A stretch of DNA of 64,000 nucleotides, from NCBI GenBank assembly GCA_964460905.1, contig CAYWRM010000005.1:83677-147676 (forward strand), in the 5' to 3' direction. This document shows positions 18,294-26,815 of this stretch, piece by piece. Below the pieces are notes generated by a model, which did not search any database, was not told the DNA's origin, and was given only the letters and a program-made list of their open reading frames with translations. The stretch is from GCA-002708315 sp964460905 (lineage in GTDB: Bacteria > Bacteroidota > Bacteroidia > Bacteroidales > F082). The translations under genes and the position numbers were made by a program. Positions within the stretch are counted from its first letter, which is position 1; every line of letters begins with the position of its first letter.

Positions 18294-19017
18294 TAAAATC
18301 AAGGATATAGTTTAATCCCCTTACTACAATATTTGGGGCTGCAAAGATGTTACTTTTTAATAGTTTTTCAAAATATTTATGATCACCACCACTAATAATT
18401 ATTTTTAGTGAGGAATAAAGACTACAATATTGATTAATAATGTTTTCAACTTCAGCTTTTGCCCCAACTACAACACCGGATAATATAGATGTTTCAGTTG
18501 AATCCCCAACAAGGTTAATTTTTGCTTCCGCATCCTGCATTTTAACTAACGGTAATCTGTGAGTAAAATTATGTAATGCTTTGAATCTCATATTCAAACC
18601 GGGACTGATACCCCCACCAATATATTCCTCTTTTGATGTTACCAAATCGTAGGTAATGCTTGTTCCTGTATCAATAACAAGTACATTTTCGTTAGGAAAT
18701 AATTGAACAGCTGCTGAGGCAATAGCAATTCTATCTTTACCTAAGGTTTCAGGAGTTCTGTATTTGTTAATAAAAGGAACAGGGGTGCTATGGTTTAATT
18801 CTACAAAGAAACCATTTTGAGCCATTAAATCTACTAATTGTAAATCGTGTTGTGCAACACTCGAGAGTATTGAGGAATTTATTTGGGGGAATTTCTGGAA
18901 TACCTTCCTGAGAAGTTTTATATCTACCTTTTCATTTATCTGAAAATCAATAATTTCATTATTATCAAAAACTGCAACCTTAGCAAAAGAGTTACCTATG
19001 TCAATAATTAGTTTCAA
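18280..19017 (-). CDS. coaX: Type III pantothenate kinase
   Basis: A 245-residue enzyme of coenzyme A biosynthesis that phosphorylates pantothenate with ATP in the cytoplasm. It shows the family motifs in order: the N-terminal phosphate loop LIIDIGNSFAKVAVF (2-16), the TPETLGKDRIAIA block (near 88-100), VIDTGTSITYDLV (near 116-128) and GGGISPGLNMRFKALH (near 134-149). These are the acidic and Gly residues of the ASKHA fold typical of CoaX rather than CoaA. Length is normal. It is the first gene of the minus-strand cluster and overlaps the barrel gene by 14 nt. A -7 box lies 23 nt upstream. Confidence 0.95.
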   Translation of the reverse strand: MKLIIDIGNSFAKVAVFDNNEIIDFQINEKVDIKLLRKVFQKFPQINSSILSSVAQHDLQLVDLMAQNGFFVELNHSTPVPFINKYRTPETLGKDRIAIASAAVQLFPNENVLVIDTGTSITYDLVTSKEEYIGGGISPGLNMRFKALHNFTHRLPLVKMQDAEAKINLVGDSTETSILSGVVVGAKAEVENIINQYCSLYSSLKIIISGGDHKYFEKLLKSNIFAAPNIVVRGLNYILDFNESK

Positions 19018-19039
19018 ATAGAAATATTTTAAAAAAAGA

Positions 19040-19047
19040 CAAAAGTA
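19040..19047 (-). promoter_or_regulatory. Candidate -7 box for coaX
   Basis: The minus-strand reading is TACTTTTG (TAnnTTTG consensus), giving a leader of about 15 nt before the coaX start. No clear -33 box is seen. Confidence 0.4.
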
Positions 19048-19087
19048 AGACTATGTGATAACAGAGTCGTAAATTTTTAAGATTTTT

Positions 19088-19117
19088 TTTGATAAATTGA
19101 AAAATTGTGTACTTTTG
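19088..19117 (+). promoter_or_regulatory. Promoter of tRNA-Phe
   Basis: A -33-like TTTG at 19088-19091 and a perfect -7 box TACTTTTG at 19110-19117, 18 nt apart as expected for the Bacteroidota primary sigma factor, end about 27 nt before the tRNA. The tRNA-Leu at 25042 has the same -7 box at a similar distance. Confidence 0.6.
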
Positions 19118-19144
19118 CCGCCTCTTCCAATAAAAATTGGAATT

Positions 19145-19217
19145 GGTACCATAGCTCAGTAGGTAGAGCAATGGACTGAAAATCCATGTGTCCCTGGTTC
19201 GATCCCGGGTGGTACCA
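19145..19217 (+). tRNA. tRNA-Phe (anticodon GAA)
   Basis: A 73-nt cloverleaf. The acceptor GGTACCA pairs with TGGTACC, the D-arm contains AGCTCAGTAGGTAGAGC, and the anticodon loop CTGAAAA reads GAA. The T-arm has GGTTCGATCC, and A is the discriminator base. The 3' CCA is not encoded. A terminator hairpin follows 16 nt downstream. Confidence 0.97.
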
Positions 19218-19233
19218 CACCTTTTAAATAAAT

Positions 19234-19270
19234 AAACCCTTGACATTAAGATTATTGTCAAGGGTTTTTA
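19234..19270 (+). terminator. Rho-independent terminator after tRNA-Phe
   Basis: A perfect 11-bp stem (AACCCTTGACA with TGTCAAGGGTT, 10-nt loop) is followed by a run of T. It ends the tRNA-Phe transcript. Confidence 0.85.
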
Positions 19271-19318
19271 TATTAAATTATAGGCATAATCCTGCAATTT
19301 TTGTCAAGCGAAGATTAA

Positions 19319-19326
19319 TATCTTTG
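19319..19326 (+). promoter_or_regulatory. Candidate -7 box for recO
   Basis: TATCTTTG matches TAnnTTTG about 22 nt before the recO start, with TTTTTG ending 15 nt upstream as a possible, slightly close, -33 box. Confidence 0.42.
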
Positions 19327-19347
19327 CAAAAGAAACTAATATCTATC

Positions 19348-20076
19348 ATGCTTCTTAAAACGAAAGGCATAGTAATAAAACAAACTAAGTTTTCCGACTC
19401 GGGAGCAATTGTAAAAATATTTACTGAAGAACTAGGTGTTCAATCTTTTTTTGTAAGGGGATTGCAAAGGCGAAGATCCAAAACCAAAGCTGCAATATTT
19501 CAACCATTAACAATGCTTGAAATGGTTATTTCATATGCCGAAAACAAATCATTACATAATATTAAAGAAGTCTCTGTTTGGTATGCTTATCAGTCTATTA
19601 CCGAAAATATGATAAAAAGAACATTGCTGTTTTTTATCAACGAATTACTTTATAAATCATTAAAGGAAGAAATTGAAAACAAAAAGCTTTTTAATTGGAT
19701 TCATCATGCACTTGTTTGGCTTGATCTTGCTGACAAAAATTTTATAAATTTTCACCTTGTGTTTATGATGCAACTTTCAATGTTTTTAGGTTTCTATCCA
19801 AAAAAAGACCCTTTACGAAATTATACGATTTTTAATATGCAAGAAGGGCAGTTTTGTGATAATGTGCCAATTAACTCCAATTATGTTACAGGAGATATTA
19901 CTATTTTCCTAAGTCAATTACTGGATACAAAATTTGAAGATTCAGGGAAACTTAAATTGAATAACAAAAGCAGAAAATTGGTGCTGGAAGCACTTATCAG
20001 CTATTATAAAATTCACCTTCATTTTGTTAGTGAGTTTAAGTCACTCGAAGTGTTATCGGTTGTTTTGAGTGATTAG
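19348..20076 (+). CDS. recO: DNA repair protein RecO
   Basis: The frame is open from a TTG at 19240, but that would run through the tRNA-Phe terminator. The ATG at 19348 gives the standard RecO start MLLKTKGIVIKQTKFSDSGAIV (242 residues). The N-terminal OB fold (about 1-80) includes VKIFTEELGVQSFFVRGLQRRRSK, and the rest is the helical RecO C-terminal domain (for example NFHLVFMMQLSMFLGFYPKKD). RecO loads RecA onto SSB-coated DNA in the RecFOR pathway. The Cys4 zinc motif of some RecO proteins is absent. The gene ends 8 nt from the convergent lipB stop. Confidence 0.9.
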   Translation: MLLKTKGIVIKQTKFSDSGAIVKIFTEELGVQSFFVRGLQRRRSKTKAAIFQPLTMLEMVISYAENKSLHNIKEVSVWYAYQSITENMIKRTLLFFINELLYKSLKEEIENKKLFNWIHHALVWLDLADKNFINFHLVFMMQLSMFLGFYPKKDPLRNYTIFNMQEGQFCDNVPINSNYVTGDITIFLSQLLDTKFEDSGKLKLNNKSRKLVLEALISYYKIHLHFVSEFKSLEVLSVVLSD

Positions 20077-20084
20077 TACAAAAA

Positions 20085-20783
20085 TTAAATAAATTCCATA
20101 CCAAATACATTATGAAATTCACTTTTAAGTATTTTTTGAACCTCTTGAATATCAATATGATTACCTAGTTCATTTTGTAATGACGTAACGCTTTTTCCTT
20201 GAATGCCACATGGTACTATATATTCAAAATAGTCTAAATCGGTGTTGATGTTAAATGCAAATCCATGCATGCTTACCCAATGACTGGTTCTGACGCCGAT
20301 TGCACAAATTTTTCTGGCTTTTATTAGATTTTCAGCATCCAGCCACACTCCGGTAGCACCATCCGATCGTGTAGCCGCAATCCCATAATACTTTAATGTA
20401 TTGATGATTACATCCTCAATCCCATAAATATAGTTTTTAATTGAAACCCCGAAATTATCCAAATCAAGAATGGGATACCCAACAATTTGTCCAGGACCAT
20501 GATAAGTTATATCGCCGCCGCGGTTTATCTTGAACATGGAAGCACCTTTACTTTTTAGGAATTCCTCACTAATGAGTAAATTACTTTCTTTACCACTTTT
20601 ACCAATTGTATATACATGAGGGTGTTCGCAGAATAACAAGTAATTATGTGAAGGCTTTTTTACTTCAACCTTTCTATTTCTCTCTTTAATAGCAACTATT
20701 TCATCAAACAATGATTCTTGATAATCCCAAGCTTCTTTGTATTCAATCAAGCCAATATTTTTATATATAACGTTCTTATTCAC
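20085..20783 (-). CDS. lipB: Octanoyltransferase LipB
   Basis: A 232-residue enzyme that moves octanoate from acyl carrier protein to lipoyl domains. Family motifs are present: HPHVYTIGKSG, RGGDITYHGPGQIVGYPILDL (residues near 87-107), the catalytic Lys in KARKICAIGVR and the catalytic Cys in IVPCGI. The start is a GTG at 20783. It is the last gene of the lipA-trmO-lipB group; the downstream product LipA inserts the sulfur atoms, so the two pathway enzymes are co-transcribed with the tRNA methyltransferase gene between them. Confidence 0.95.
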   Translation of the reverse strand: MNKNVIYKNIGLIEYKEAWDYQESLFDEIVAIKERNRKVEVKKPSHNYLLFCEHPHVYTIGKSGKESNLLISEEFLKSKGASMFKINRGGDITYHGPGQIVGYPILDLDNFGVSIKNYIYGIEDVIINTLKYYGIAATRSDGATGVWLDAENLIKARKICAIGVRTSHWVSMHGFAFNINTDLDYFEYIVPCGIQGKSVTSLQNELGNHIDIQEVQKILKSEFHNVFGMEFI

Positions 20784-20819
20784 AATATGTATTTTTTGGA
20801 AAAAGTTCTATATTTTTAT

Positions 20820-21305
20820 TTAATTGATGTCAAATCTGTCATCTGAAACTATGTCATTGAAGTTATCAATATTTTTGCTAAACCATCCTCTTTTCTCAAC
20901 TTTATAATTATCAAATTCAGGGATATATGGTTTAATATCCAGAAGTGGAGTTCCATCAAGCATTTCTACATTTTCAATTTCAAGCATATTATCATTAATG
21001 CTAATGAGCTTCACAACAGAAATGCCAATAGCATTTGGTCTACGTGGTGCCCTTGTTGAGAAAACCCCGTGTACAAGTTTGTCGAGAAATGGAATAACTT
21101 GCAGTTTATATCCTTCTGATTTGTGAAAATAGTATATAAGATAGATATGAGAAAAGCCATCAAGATCCAATAATCCACTTATATATTTCTTCTTTAATTT
21201 AATGGTGCCTTTTATTCCTTTAGCATATTTGGATTGAATCGGAATTCCATCTTTGGTTTTGTGAGGAGTATGAATTGTTCCTATCGACTTAAACCTAACT
21301 TTCAT
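20820..21305 (-). CDS. trmO: tRNA (t6A37) N6-methyltransferase TrmO
   Basis: A 161-residue member of the TrmO (TsaA/UPF0066) family, which uses S-adenosylmethionine to methylate N6-threonylcarbamoyladenosine at tRNA position 37. The diagnostic block GVFSTRAPRRPNAIGISVVKL (near 80-100) and the closing motif LDGTPLLDIKPYIPEFD (near 119-135) are intact, and the N-terminus IGTIHTPHKTKDGIPIQ is typical. It lies 10 nt downstream of lipA and 36 nt upstream of lipB, all minus strand. There is no obvious biochemical link to lipoate. Confidence 0.93.
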   Translation of the reverse strand: MKVRFKSIGTIHTPHKTKDGIPIQSKYAKGIKGTIKLKKKYISGLLDLDGFSHIYLIYYFHKSEGYKLQVIPFLDKLVHGVFSTRAPRRPNAIGISVVKLISINDNMLEIENVEMLDGTPLLDIKPYIPEFDNYKVEKRGWFSKNIDNFNDIVSDDRFDIN

Positions 21306-21315
21306 CTTTTCATTT

Positions 21316-22179
21316 TTAACTAATCACAGTACCGGAGACATGTTTTTCAGCTCTATACGATGACCTCACCATGGGGCTACTCTCCACAAATCTAAATCCC
21401 ATCTCAAGTCCTTTCTGTTTATAGATTTTGAATTGTTCAGGGGTTACATATTCTTTTACCAATAAGTGCTTTTTTGTAGGTTGTAAATATTGACCAATGG
21501 TAACTACTTCTACTCCCACTCGACGCATATCTTTTAGTGTTTCAATAACTTCTTCAGGTTTTTCACCAAGACCAACCATAATCCCTGATTTTGAGACAAC
21601 TCCAGATTCAGAAATAATCTTTAGAGTTCCAAGACTCACTTCATATTTTGCTCTGCTTCTTGCCCATGGTGTTATTCGTCTTATTGTTTCCAGGTTATGC
21701 GATACGACTTCCTGTCCGGCAGCACAAACACTATCAATCAGCTCTTTTCTTCCATCAAAATCAGGGATTAACGTTTCTATTGTGGTGTTAGGATTAAGTT
21801 TTTTTATCTCTTTTACAGTTTGTATCCATAATTCAGCACCAAGATCGTCAAGATCGTCTCTGTCGACTGAGGTAAGTACACAATGTTTCAATTTCATAAG
21901 TTTTACAGATTTTGCAACCCGAAGGGGCTCATTCCAATCCACAGCCAAAGGTCTGCCCGTTTTTACATTACAAAAGCCACACGAACGTGTACAAATATCA
22001 CCAAGAATCATCAATGTGGCAGTACCACGTCCCCAGCATTCGTCCATATTTGGGCAATGCCCACTTGTACAAATAGTATGAAGTTTGTTATCTTCAACTA
22101 TCTCTCTCACTAATCTATATTTTTTCCCGGATGGTATATTACTTTTTAACCAATGGGGTTTTCTGAGTCTTTTTTCCAA
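21316..22179 (-). CDS. lipA: Lipoyl synthase LipA
   Basis: A 287-residue radical-SAM enzyme that inserts two sulfur atoms into the octanoyl group on lipoyl domains. Both iron-sulfur cluster motifs are visible: the auxiliary cluster CTSGHCPNMDEC (near 37-48) and the radical-SAM motif CTRSCGFC (near 62-69). The C-terminal RSSYRAEKH supplies the Ser ligand of the auxiliary cluster. The apparent start is TTG at 22179, as no in-frame ATG lies upstream. It is the first gene of the lipA-trmO-lipB operon, with a good promoter 70-100 nt upstream. Confidence 0.96.
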   Translation of the reverse strand: MEKRLRKPHWLKSNIPSGKKYRLVREIVEDNKLHTICTSGHCPNMDECWGRGTATLMILGDICTRSCGFCNVKTGRPLAVDWNEPLRVAKSVKLMKLKHCVLTSVDRDDLDDLGAELWIQTVKEIKKLNPNTTIETLIPDFDGRKELIDSVCAAGQEVVSHNLETIRRITPWARSRAKYEVSLGTLKIISESGVVSKSGIMVGLGEKPEEVIETLKDMRRVGVEVVTIGQYLQPTKKHLLVKEYVTPEQFKIYKQKGLEMGFRFVESSPMVRSSYRAEKHVSGTVIS

Positions 22180-22247
22180 TGTGCTAATTTGTTATTGCTA
22201 ATTTTTTCTGCGTTTCAGTACTTGTTATTCACTTAATTATTTAGCAG

Positions 22248-22277
22248 CAAAATTATATAAATTCCACGTCCAATCAA
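22248..22277 (-). promoter_or_regulatory. Promoter of the lipA-trmO-lipB operon
   Basis: On the minus strand, TTG (22277-22275) and -7 box TAATTTTG (22255-22248) are spaced by 19 nt, a good Bacteroidota promoter. The leader to lipA is about 60 nt. Confidence 0.55.
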
Positions 22278-22581
22278 TTTTAATATTACACCAAACCCGG
22301 ATTTAATATATTTGAAACCTGGGAAGCAACAATCTAAGTATTTATTAACCTGTTGAATGAAGTATAACTAATTGCTGGCTTAACATTTTTTACAGAGCTA
22401 ACCATTTTTATAACAGCATGTTAAATTCAGTTTAATCGTATTTGCACTTCATCAATATCAATGAAAGTTACATATATTAAAACAGGGTTCTATATATATA
22501 GTTTAATACATGTTATTATAACTAAAAGGATCTCAAAAAAAAATTTATTGTTACAAATTTAACAATTGCAATAAGAAGTGT

Positions 22582-22589
22582 TAATTTTG
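22582..22589 (+). promoter_or_regulatory. Candidate -7 box for maeB
   Basis: TAATTTTG matches TAnnTTTG; the predicted transcript starts about 15 nt before the maeB ATG. The nearest TTG (22566-22568) is only 13 nt away, so the -33 element is weak. Confidence 0.45.
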
Positions 22590-22610
22590 CTATAAATTAA
22601 TACCAAAAAA

Positions 22611-24869
22611 ATGGATAAATTATTTAGAAAAGATGCCTTTAATTACCATGCTTTAGGGCGTCCAGGAAAAATTGAAGTAGTGCCAACAAAACCCTATTCA
22701 ACGCAAAGAGATCTTTCGCTTGCGTATACGCCTGGTGTGGCTGACCCCTGTATGGCAATATATGAAAATAGGGAAGATGTATATAAATATACTGCTAAAG
22801 GTAACCTTGTAGCTGTTATTTCAAATTGTACTGCCGTTTTAGGGCTTGGTGATATAGGAGCTGAAGCTGGCAAGCCTGTTATGGAAGGTAAAGGGTTACT
22901 ATTTAAAATATTTGCCGACATCGATGTTTTTGATATTGAAGTTGATGAAAAAGACATCGACAAATTTATTGCAACGGTTATAGCAATTTCGCCAACTTTT
23001 GGTGGTATTAATCTGGAAGATATTAAAGCTCCGGAATGTTTTGAAATTGAAAGAAGGCTTAAGGAGGAGCTTGATATTCCAATAATGCATGATGATCAGC
23101 ATGGAACAGCTATTATTACCTCAGCAGGGTTATTGAATGCACTTGAAATTGTTGGTAAAAAGATTGAAGATGTTAAAATAGTTGTTAATGGTGCAGGAGC
23201 TGCTGCAGTATCATGTACGCGATTATATATTGCTCTTGGTGCAAAACCTGAGAATATTGTAATGCTAGATAGCAAAGGAGTCCTTCATAAAGATCGTACT
23301 GATTTGAATGAGACTAAAAAACAATTTGTAACAGACAGACCTATACACAATTTAGTTGAGGCAGTTGAAGGCTGTGACGTTTTTCTTGGACTATCAGTTG
23401 GTGGTGTAATGAAAAAAGAAATGCTACTTACAATGGCAGATAACCCAATTGTTTTTGCATTGGCAAACCCAATTCCTGAAATCTCTTATGATGATGCAGT
23501 ATCTGCAAGAAGTGATATAATTATGGCCACAGGTCGTTCTGACTATCCAAATCAAATAAACAATGTTCTTGGGTTTCCATTTATTTTTCGCGGTGCAATG
23601 GATGTTATGGCAACGGATATAAATGAAGAAATGAAACTTGCTGCATCTATAGCTTTAGCACAACTTGCTAAGGAGCCCATTCCTGAAGAAGTTAACATTG
23701 CTTTTAAGATTCAGAATTTAACATTTGGCAAAGAATATATTATCCCTAAACCAACGGATCCAAGGCTTATTGAAAGAGTTGCGCCTGCCGTTGCAAAAGC
23801 CGCCATGGATTCAGGTGTTGCTAAAAAACCGATAGAAGATTGGAATGCTTACATTGCAGAACTTCAGAAAAGAATGGGTTTAAGCAATAAGCTAAAAATG
23901 CAAATGAAATCAGCCTGTAAACGATCGCCGAAACGAGTTGTACTTGCCGATGCTCAGCAATATAATATGCTTAAGGCTGCTGAAATAGTTTGGAATGAAA
24001 AGATTGCAGTGCCTGTATTGCTTGGAGATGAGGTAGTAATACGAGAGATGATTAAAGATCATGAGTTGGAATTAAACGGAGTTGAAATAATCGATAATAA
24101 ATCTGATTCAGAAAAAGCACGAAGGAAAGAGTTTGCTAATATATTATTAGAAAAACAGCAACGTAGTGGATTTACTCTGATTTCTGCACTTGATGCAATG
24201 TTACATAGAAACTATTTTGCACCTATGTTGGTTGAAACTGGATATGCAGATGCTGTGCTTTCAGGCCTTACGCGTAATTATCCCGACTCAATTAAGCCGT
24301 TTTTGCAAGTTATTGGCAAAAAAGAAAGTAGCAGAACTGTTTCAGGTATGTATATCGTAAATACGAAGGAGGGTCCATTATTCCTTGCTGACTGTACAGT
24401 AAACCAAACTCCTTGTGAAAATGACCTCGTAGATATTACCCTTCAGGCTGCTGATGAAATTAGAAAATTTAAGGTTGAACCACGTATTGCAATGCTTTCT
24501 TATTCGAATTTTGGCTCTATAAAAAGTAATGGAACAGATTGCCAACGAAAAGCAGTTGCAATGTTACATGATAATCACCCTGAATTAATAGTTGACGGAG
24601 AAATGCAGGCTTCTGTAGCTTTAGATCCTGAGTTGGCAAAGAATAATTTTCCTTTTTCTAAACTAAATGGTAACAAAGCAAATACTCTTATCTTCCCGAA
24701 TCTTGCTGCTGCAAATATTTCACAAAAGCTATTGCAGGAAACAGCAAATCTTGAAGTTATTGGACCAATATTGACAGGGCTGAATAAATCAGCACATGTT
24801 CTTAGAATGGGCAGTAGCGTTAAGGAAATTGTAGATATGATAATGGTGGCAGGTATGAATGCTGAATGA
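22611..24869 (+). CDS. maeB: NADP-dependent malic enzyme (MaeB type, PTA-fused)
   Basis: A 752-residue two-part protein. The malic-enzyme part (about 1-420) has the catalytic Tyr in SLAYTPGVADPC, the catalytic Lys and metal ligands in NCTAVLGLGDIGAEAGKPVMEGK and MHDDQHGTAI, and a dinucleotide fold from VVNGAGAAAVSCTRLY. The C-terminal part (about 430-752) is phosphotransacetylase-like (VVLADAQQYNMLKAAEI, then GLTRNYPDSIKPFLQVIG, NKANTLIFPNLAAANISQKLLQE). The fusion is normal for MaeB, where the C-terminal part is regulatory. The enzyme converts malate to pyruvate, CO2 and NADPH in the cytoplasm. It stands alone, with its own promoter and a hairpin after the stop. Confidence 0.96.
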   Translation: MDKLFRKDAFNYHALGRPGKIEVVPTKPYSTQRDLSLAYTPGVADPCMAIYENREDVYKYTAKGNLVAVISNCTAVLGLGDIGAEAGKPVMEGKGLLFKIFADIDVFDIEVDEKDIDKFIATVIAISPTFGGINLEDIKAPECFEIERRLKEELDIPIMHDDQHGTAIITSAGLLNALEIVGKKIEDVKIVVNGAGAAAVSCTRLYIALGAKPENIVMLDSKGVLHKDRTDLNETKKQFVTDRPIHNLVEAVEGCDVFLGLSVGGVMKKEMLLTMADNPIVFALANPIPEISYDDAVSARSDIIMATGRSDYPNQINNVLGFPFIFRGAMDVMATDINEEMKLAASIALAQLAKEPIPEEVNIAFKIQNLTFGKEYIIPKPTDPRLIERVAPAVAKAAMDSGVAKKPIEDWNAYIAELQKRMGLSNKLKMQMKSACKRSPKRVVLADAQQYNMLKAAEIVWNEKIAVPVLLGDEVVIREMIKDHELELNGVEIIDNKSDSEKARRKEFANILLEKQQRSGFTLISALDAMLHRNYFAPMLVETGYADAVLSGLTRNYPDSIKPFLQVIGKKESSRTVSGMYIVNTKEGPLFLADCTVNQTPCENDLVDITLQAADEIRKFKVEPRIAMLSYSNFGSIKSNGTDCQRKAVAMLHDNHPELIVDGEMQASVALDPELAKNNFPFSKLNGNKANTLIFPNLAAANISQKLLQETANLEVIGPILTGLNKSAHVLRMGSSVKEIVDMIMVAGMNAE

Positions 24870-24900
24870 TAAAAGTGTGTTTATGTAATTAGGATATAAG

Positions 24901-24961
24901 GGAAATAAGGGTGTAATGGATAGGATGCCACACTAATAAATATTCTAATACCTTTATTTCC
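24901..24961 (+). terminator. Hairpin downstream of maeB
   Basis: GGAAATAAGG pairs with CCTTTATTTCC (one bulged T), with an inner GTGT/ACAC pairing. There is no clean T run, so termination is only possible, not shown. Confidence 0.35.
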
Positions 24962-25021
24962 AGTATTCTTTATTTATCTTTAAAAACATTTCTAATTATT
25001 ATCCATGTAGAGAGTTTTTTT

Positions 25022-25029
25022 TACTTTTG
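25022..25029 (+). promoter_or_regulatory. -7 box of tRNA-Leu
   Basis: TACTTTTG, identical to the tRNA-Phe -7 box, ends 12 nt before the tRNA. Nothing like it precedes the partial copy at 37246, so only the left copy should be transcribed. Confidence 0.55.
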
Positions 25030-25041
25030 CATTCCGCAAAT

Positions 25042-25125
25042 GCCCAAGTGGCGGAATTGGTAGACGCGCTGGTCTCAAAAACCAGTTCCTTTATTGGAGT
25101 GCCGGTTCGATCCCGGCCTTGGGTA
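25042..25125 (+). tRNA. tRNA-Leu (anticodon CAA), island attachment site
   Basis: An 84-nt type II tRNA with acceptor GCCCAAG paired to CTTGGGT (one G-U pair), a Leu-type D-arm AATTGGTAGACGCG and anticodon stem CTGGT/ACCAG with loop CTCAAAA reading CAA. The long variable arm and T-arm GGTTCGATCCC are present. CCA is not encoded. From position 25048 its sequence is repeated exactly at 37246-37326, showing that an element has integrated here and restored the 3' part of the gene. The left copy keeps the native 5' end and promoter and is the functional one. Confidence 0.96.
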
Positions 25126-25128
25126 CAT
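25048..25128 (+). repeat. attL: left 81-bp direct repeat
   Basis: Identical base for base to 37246-37326; it covers tRNA-Leu from the last acceptor base through the discriminator plus three bases. It marks the left island boundary. Confidence 0.93.
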
Positions 25129-25139
25129 GGCTAATTACT

Positions 25140-25180
25140 AAGCCTCTTTGTTAATTCGTTAGCTTAGAGGCTTTTTCTTT
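25140..25180 (+). terminator. Terminator after tRNA-Leu (island side)
   Basis: AAGCCTCT pairs with AGAGGCTT, followed by a T-rich run. This terminator is supplied by the island; the original chromosomal one now lies after attR at 37328-37358. Confidence 0.7.
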
Positions 25181-25216
25181 TCTAGTAACTCTCCATACGA
25201 AGACGTAAATGAACAA

Positions 25217-25237
25217 TATGGAAACATTATGGAAACA
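25217..25237 (+). repeat. Left copy of 21-bp island-end repeat (arm-site candidate)
   Basis: The sequence is a tandem of TATGGAAACAT and TATGGAAACA, found again at 37138-37158 overlapping the first codons' upstream side of the integrase gene. One copy near each attachment site, in the same orientation, suggests integrase arm-binding or excision-control sites. Confidence 0.55.
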
Positions 25238-25240
25238 AAG

Positions 25241-25907
25241 TTCCGGTTAAACATTAATTTAATTGTGTTACAAAGCTAATATAATTCACACTCCTCTCCA
25301 TTTCAACCTCGTAAGCACTTATTCGCGAAGTGATTCGGCTTTGTCAAGGGTGCTTAACTCGTAAACCCGAATGCGAAAACACGAGGTCATCTAACAGCAT
25401 TAATATACCCTTTACAAAGTTGTAGCACGTAGTTATTTTTGCTGAAAGAGGGTGAAATTCACTTGATGGCATTTGGTGCATGTATACGTGGGGGGCACTA
25501 TCACTATACCCCATTGTACATACTGATTTTGATGCTTTATGTACACTTACTTAAGGGAAAAAGATATTAACTCATCATGTCAGAATCAGAATAAGTGCTA
25601 CTGTTATCACCAACACTGTCTTGCATACATATTGAATTGTCTCACCCCGGTGTGTCCTCACTGTTTATAGGAGTAAGGACATATAGACCTGATACAAAAT
25701 TGGGATAATTGATACAACACTTTCATTATATGGTATTGGAATTTATTCTTACCTTTGGAGTTGCTAACAATAACTCGATAAACTATAAACATAATTCCCT
25801 CTATCTTGAAACAATGAAAAGTACACAATACATACCAATGGTGGGTAATAAACATACTTTGAGTGTTTCGGTAATGAAGAAATAAGTGTGAGAGTATATA
25901 TACTGTT
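25241..25907. other. Gene-free left end of the island
   Basis: About 670 nt with no convincing ORF. It contains an ACCTCGT/ACGAGGT inverted pair (about 25306-25388), a GC-rich hairpin at 25481-25520 (TGTATACGTGGGG against CCCCATTGTACA) and the palindromic repeat at 25640-25696. It ends at 25908-25914 with GTTGGCG, which resembles the right core of an attC site and directly precedes the first cassette-like gene. Confidence 0.45.
25640..25696. repeat. Palindromic island repeat, left copy
   Basis: TCTCACC is followed by a palindrome (TGTCCTCAC at 25653-25661, GTAAGGACA at 25673-25681) and then GACCTGATACA. The same parts occur at 35213-35269, where the palindrome is inverted while the flanks keep their orientation. 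Nature unknown. Confidence 0.5.
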
Positions 25908-25937
25908 GTTGGCGGTAATTAACTAAAAAGAAAACAT

Positions 25938-26813
25938 ATGACTACGGAGAATAATGAATATAAGTTTAGTTTAAAAACAATAGTAATTGTACTTTTTGCT
26001 GTTATTACATTAGTAGGTGGAGCTGTCTATGCAGTTGTAAAACTATCAATGGATGATAAAAATTCAGCTCTAGTATTATCACTAACAGAGAAAGAAAAAG
26101 AAATTGTAAAACAAGAAGAAATAATCAAAAAGTTAAACTCTGTTACTATTAATTCAAATCTAAATGATCCCATCCCATCAACTAGCCAAATATTAAGCTC
26201 AGATAAAGAATCACCAGATATAAAGGACCTTAAAAATAAGATTACATTGCTCGAAAATGAGAGAAATGACTTATTAAACGAGTTAATTGAAAAATCATAC
26301 AATAACTTAGATCCAAATTCAGAATTGTCTGTTCTAATAAAGGAACTTAAATCTGATAGTGCGGATTTAAGGAAAAATGCAGCCATAGGTCTTTTCATTC
26401 TTAAAGATTCAAAATCAATTAACGCATTGATTAATTTCTACTTTTCTCATAATGAGGAAGCACGAAGAATTGAGCCTGAATTTAGATGGATACGATTAAT
26501 TAAAAATATGAACAATGAATCGGGCTTAGACTTTGCTATTGAGATTATGAAAAATGAGGAGGATTATATTTCAAGGTGGGGTTATGATTTCTTATTAGAA
26601 GATATGAGAGATAAACAATCAATGGAACTCCTGATTAAGAAACTGAATCCTATTGCATTGAATCATCAAAATAGTTTAGTAAGAACAAGGGCAAAGAAGT
26701 TGATTAACAATTATAAGCTTTATATCGATGGAGAACAAGAATTACCTGATAATAGATCGTTGTTCCAAGTTCTTTTAGATATTGAAAAGAAAGTTAATAA
26801 ATTAGAAAAATAA
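25938..26813 (+). CDS. Membrane-anchored coiled-coil protein with HEAT-like region
   Basis: A 291-residue protein of unknown function. One membrane helix (about 11-34, LKTIVIVLFAVITLVGGAVYAVV) is followed by a Glu/Lys-rich coiled coil (about 45-66 and 95-118). The C-terminal region (about 125-260) is helical, with units such as DLRKNAAIGLFILKDSKSINALINFY and DKQSMELLIKKLN that resemble HEAT or armadillo-type repeats. There is no catalytic motif. The gene is the first of the same-strand cassette-like run: a GTTGGCG core lies 24 nt upstream, and an attC-like inverted repeat starts 3 nt after the stop. A sensor or scaffold at the inner membrane is conceivable; nothing in the sequence proves it. 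Confidence 0.8.
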   Translation: MTTENNEYKFSLKTIVIVLFAVITLVGGAVYAVVKLSMDDKNSALVLSLTEKEKEIVKQEEIIKKLNSVTINSNLNDPIPSTSQILSSDKESPDIKDLKNKITLLENERNDLLNELIEKSYNNLDPNSELSVLIKELKSDSADLRKNAAIGLFILKDSKSINALINFYFSHNEEARRIEPEFRWIRLIKNMNNESGLDFAIEIMKNEEDYISRWGYDFLLEDMRDKQSMELLIKKLNPIALNHQNSLVRTRAKKLINNYKLYIDGEQELPDNRSLFQVLLDIEKKVNKLEK

Positions 26814-26815
26814 CT

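Larger units (their letters stand above)
22180..22610 (+). other. Divergent intergenic region lipA/maeB
   Basis: 431 nt without a gene. It contains the leftward lipA promoter (22248-22277) and the maeB -7 box (22582-22589). The stretch between is AT-rich; no RNA structure, repeat or riboswitch motif was recognised. Confidence 0.5.

Noticed and set aside
19001..19261. Minus-strand 86-codon frame
   Set aside because: It runs across the tRNA-Phe gene and its promoter and terminator; it is a chance frame.
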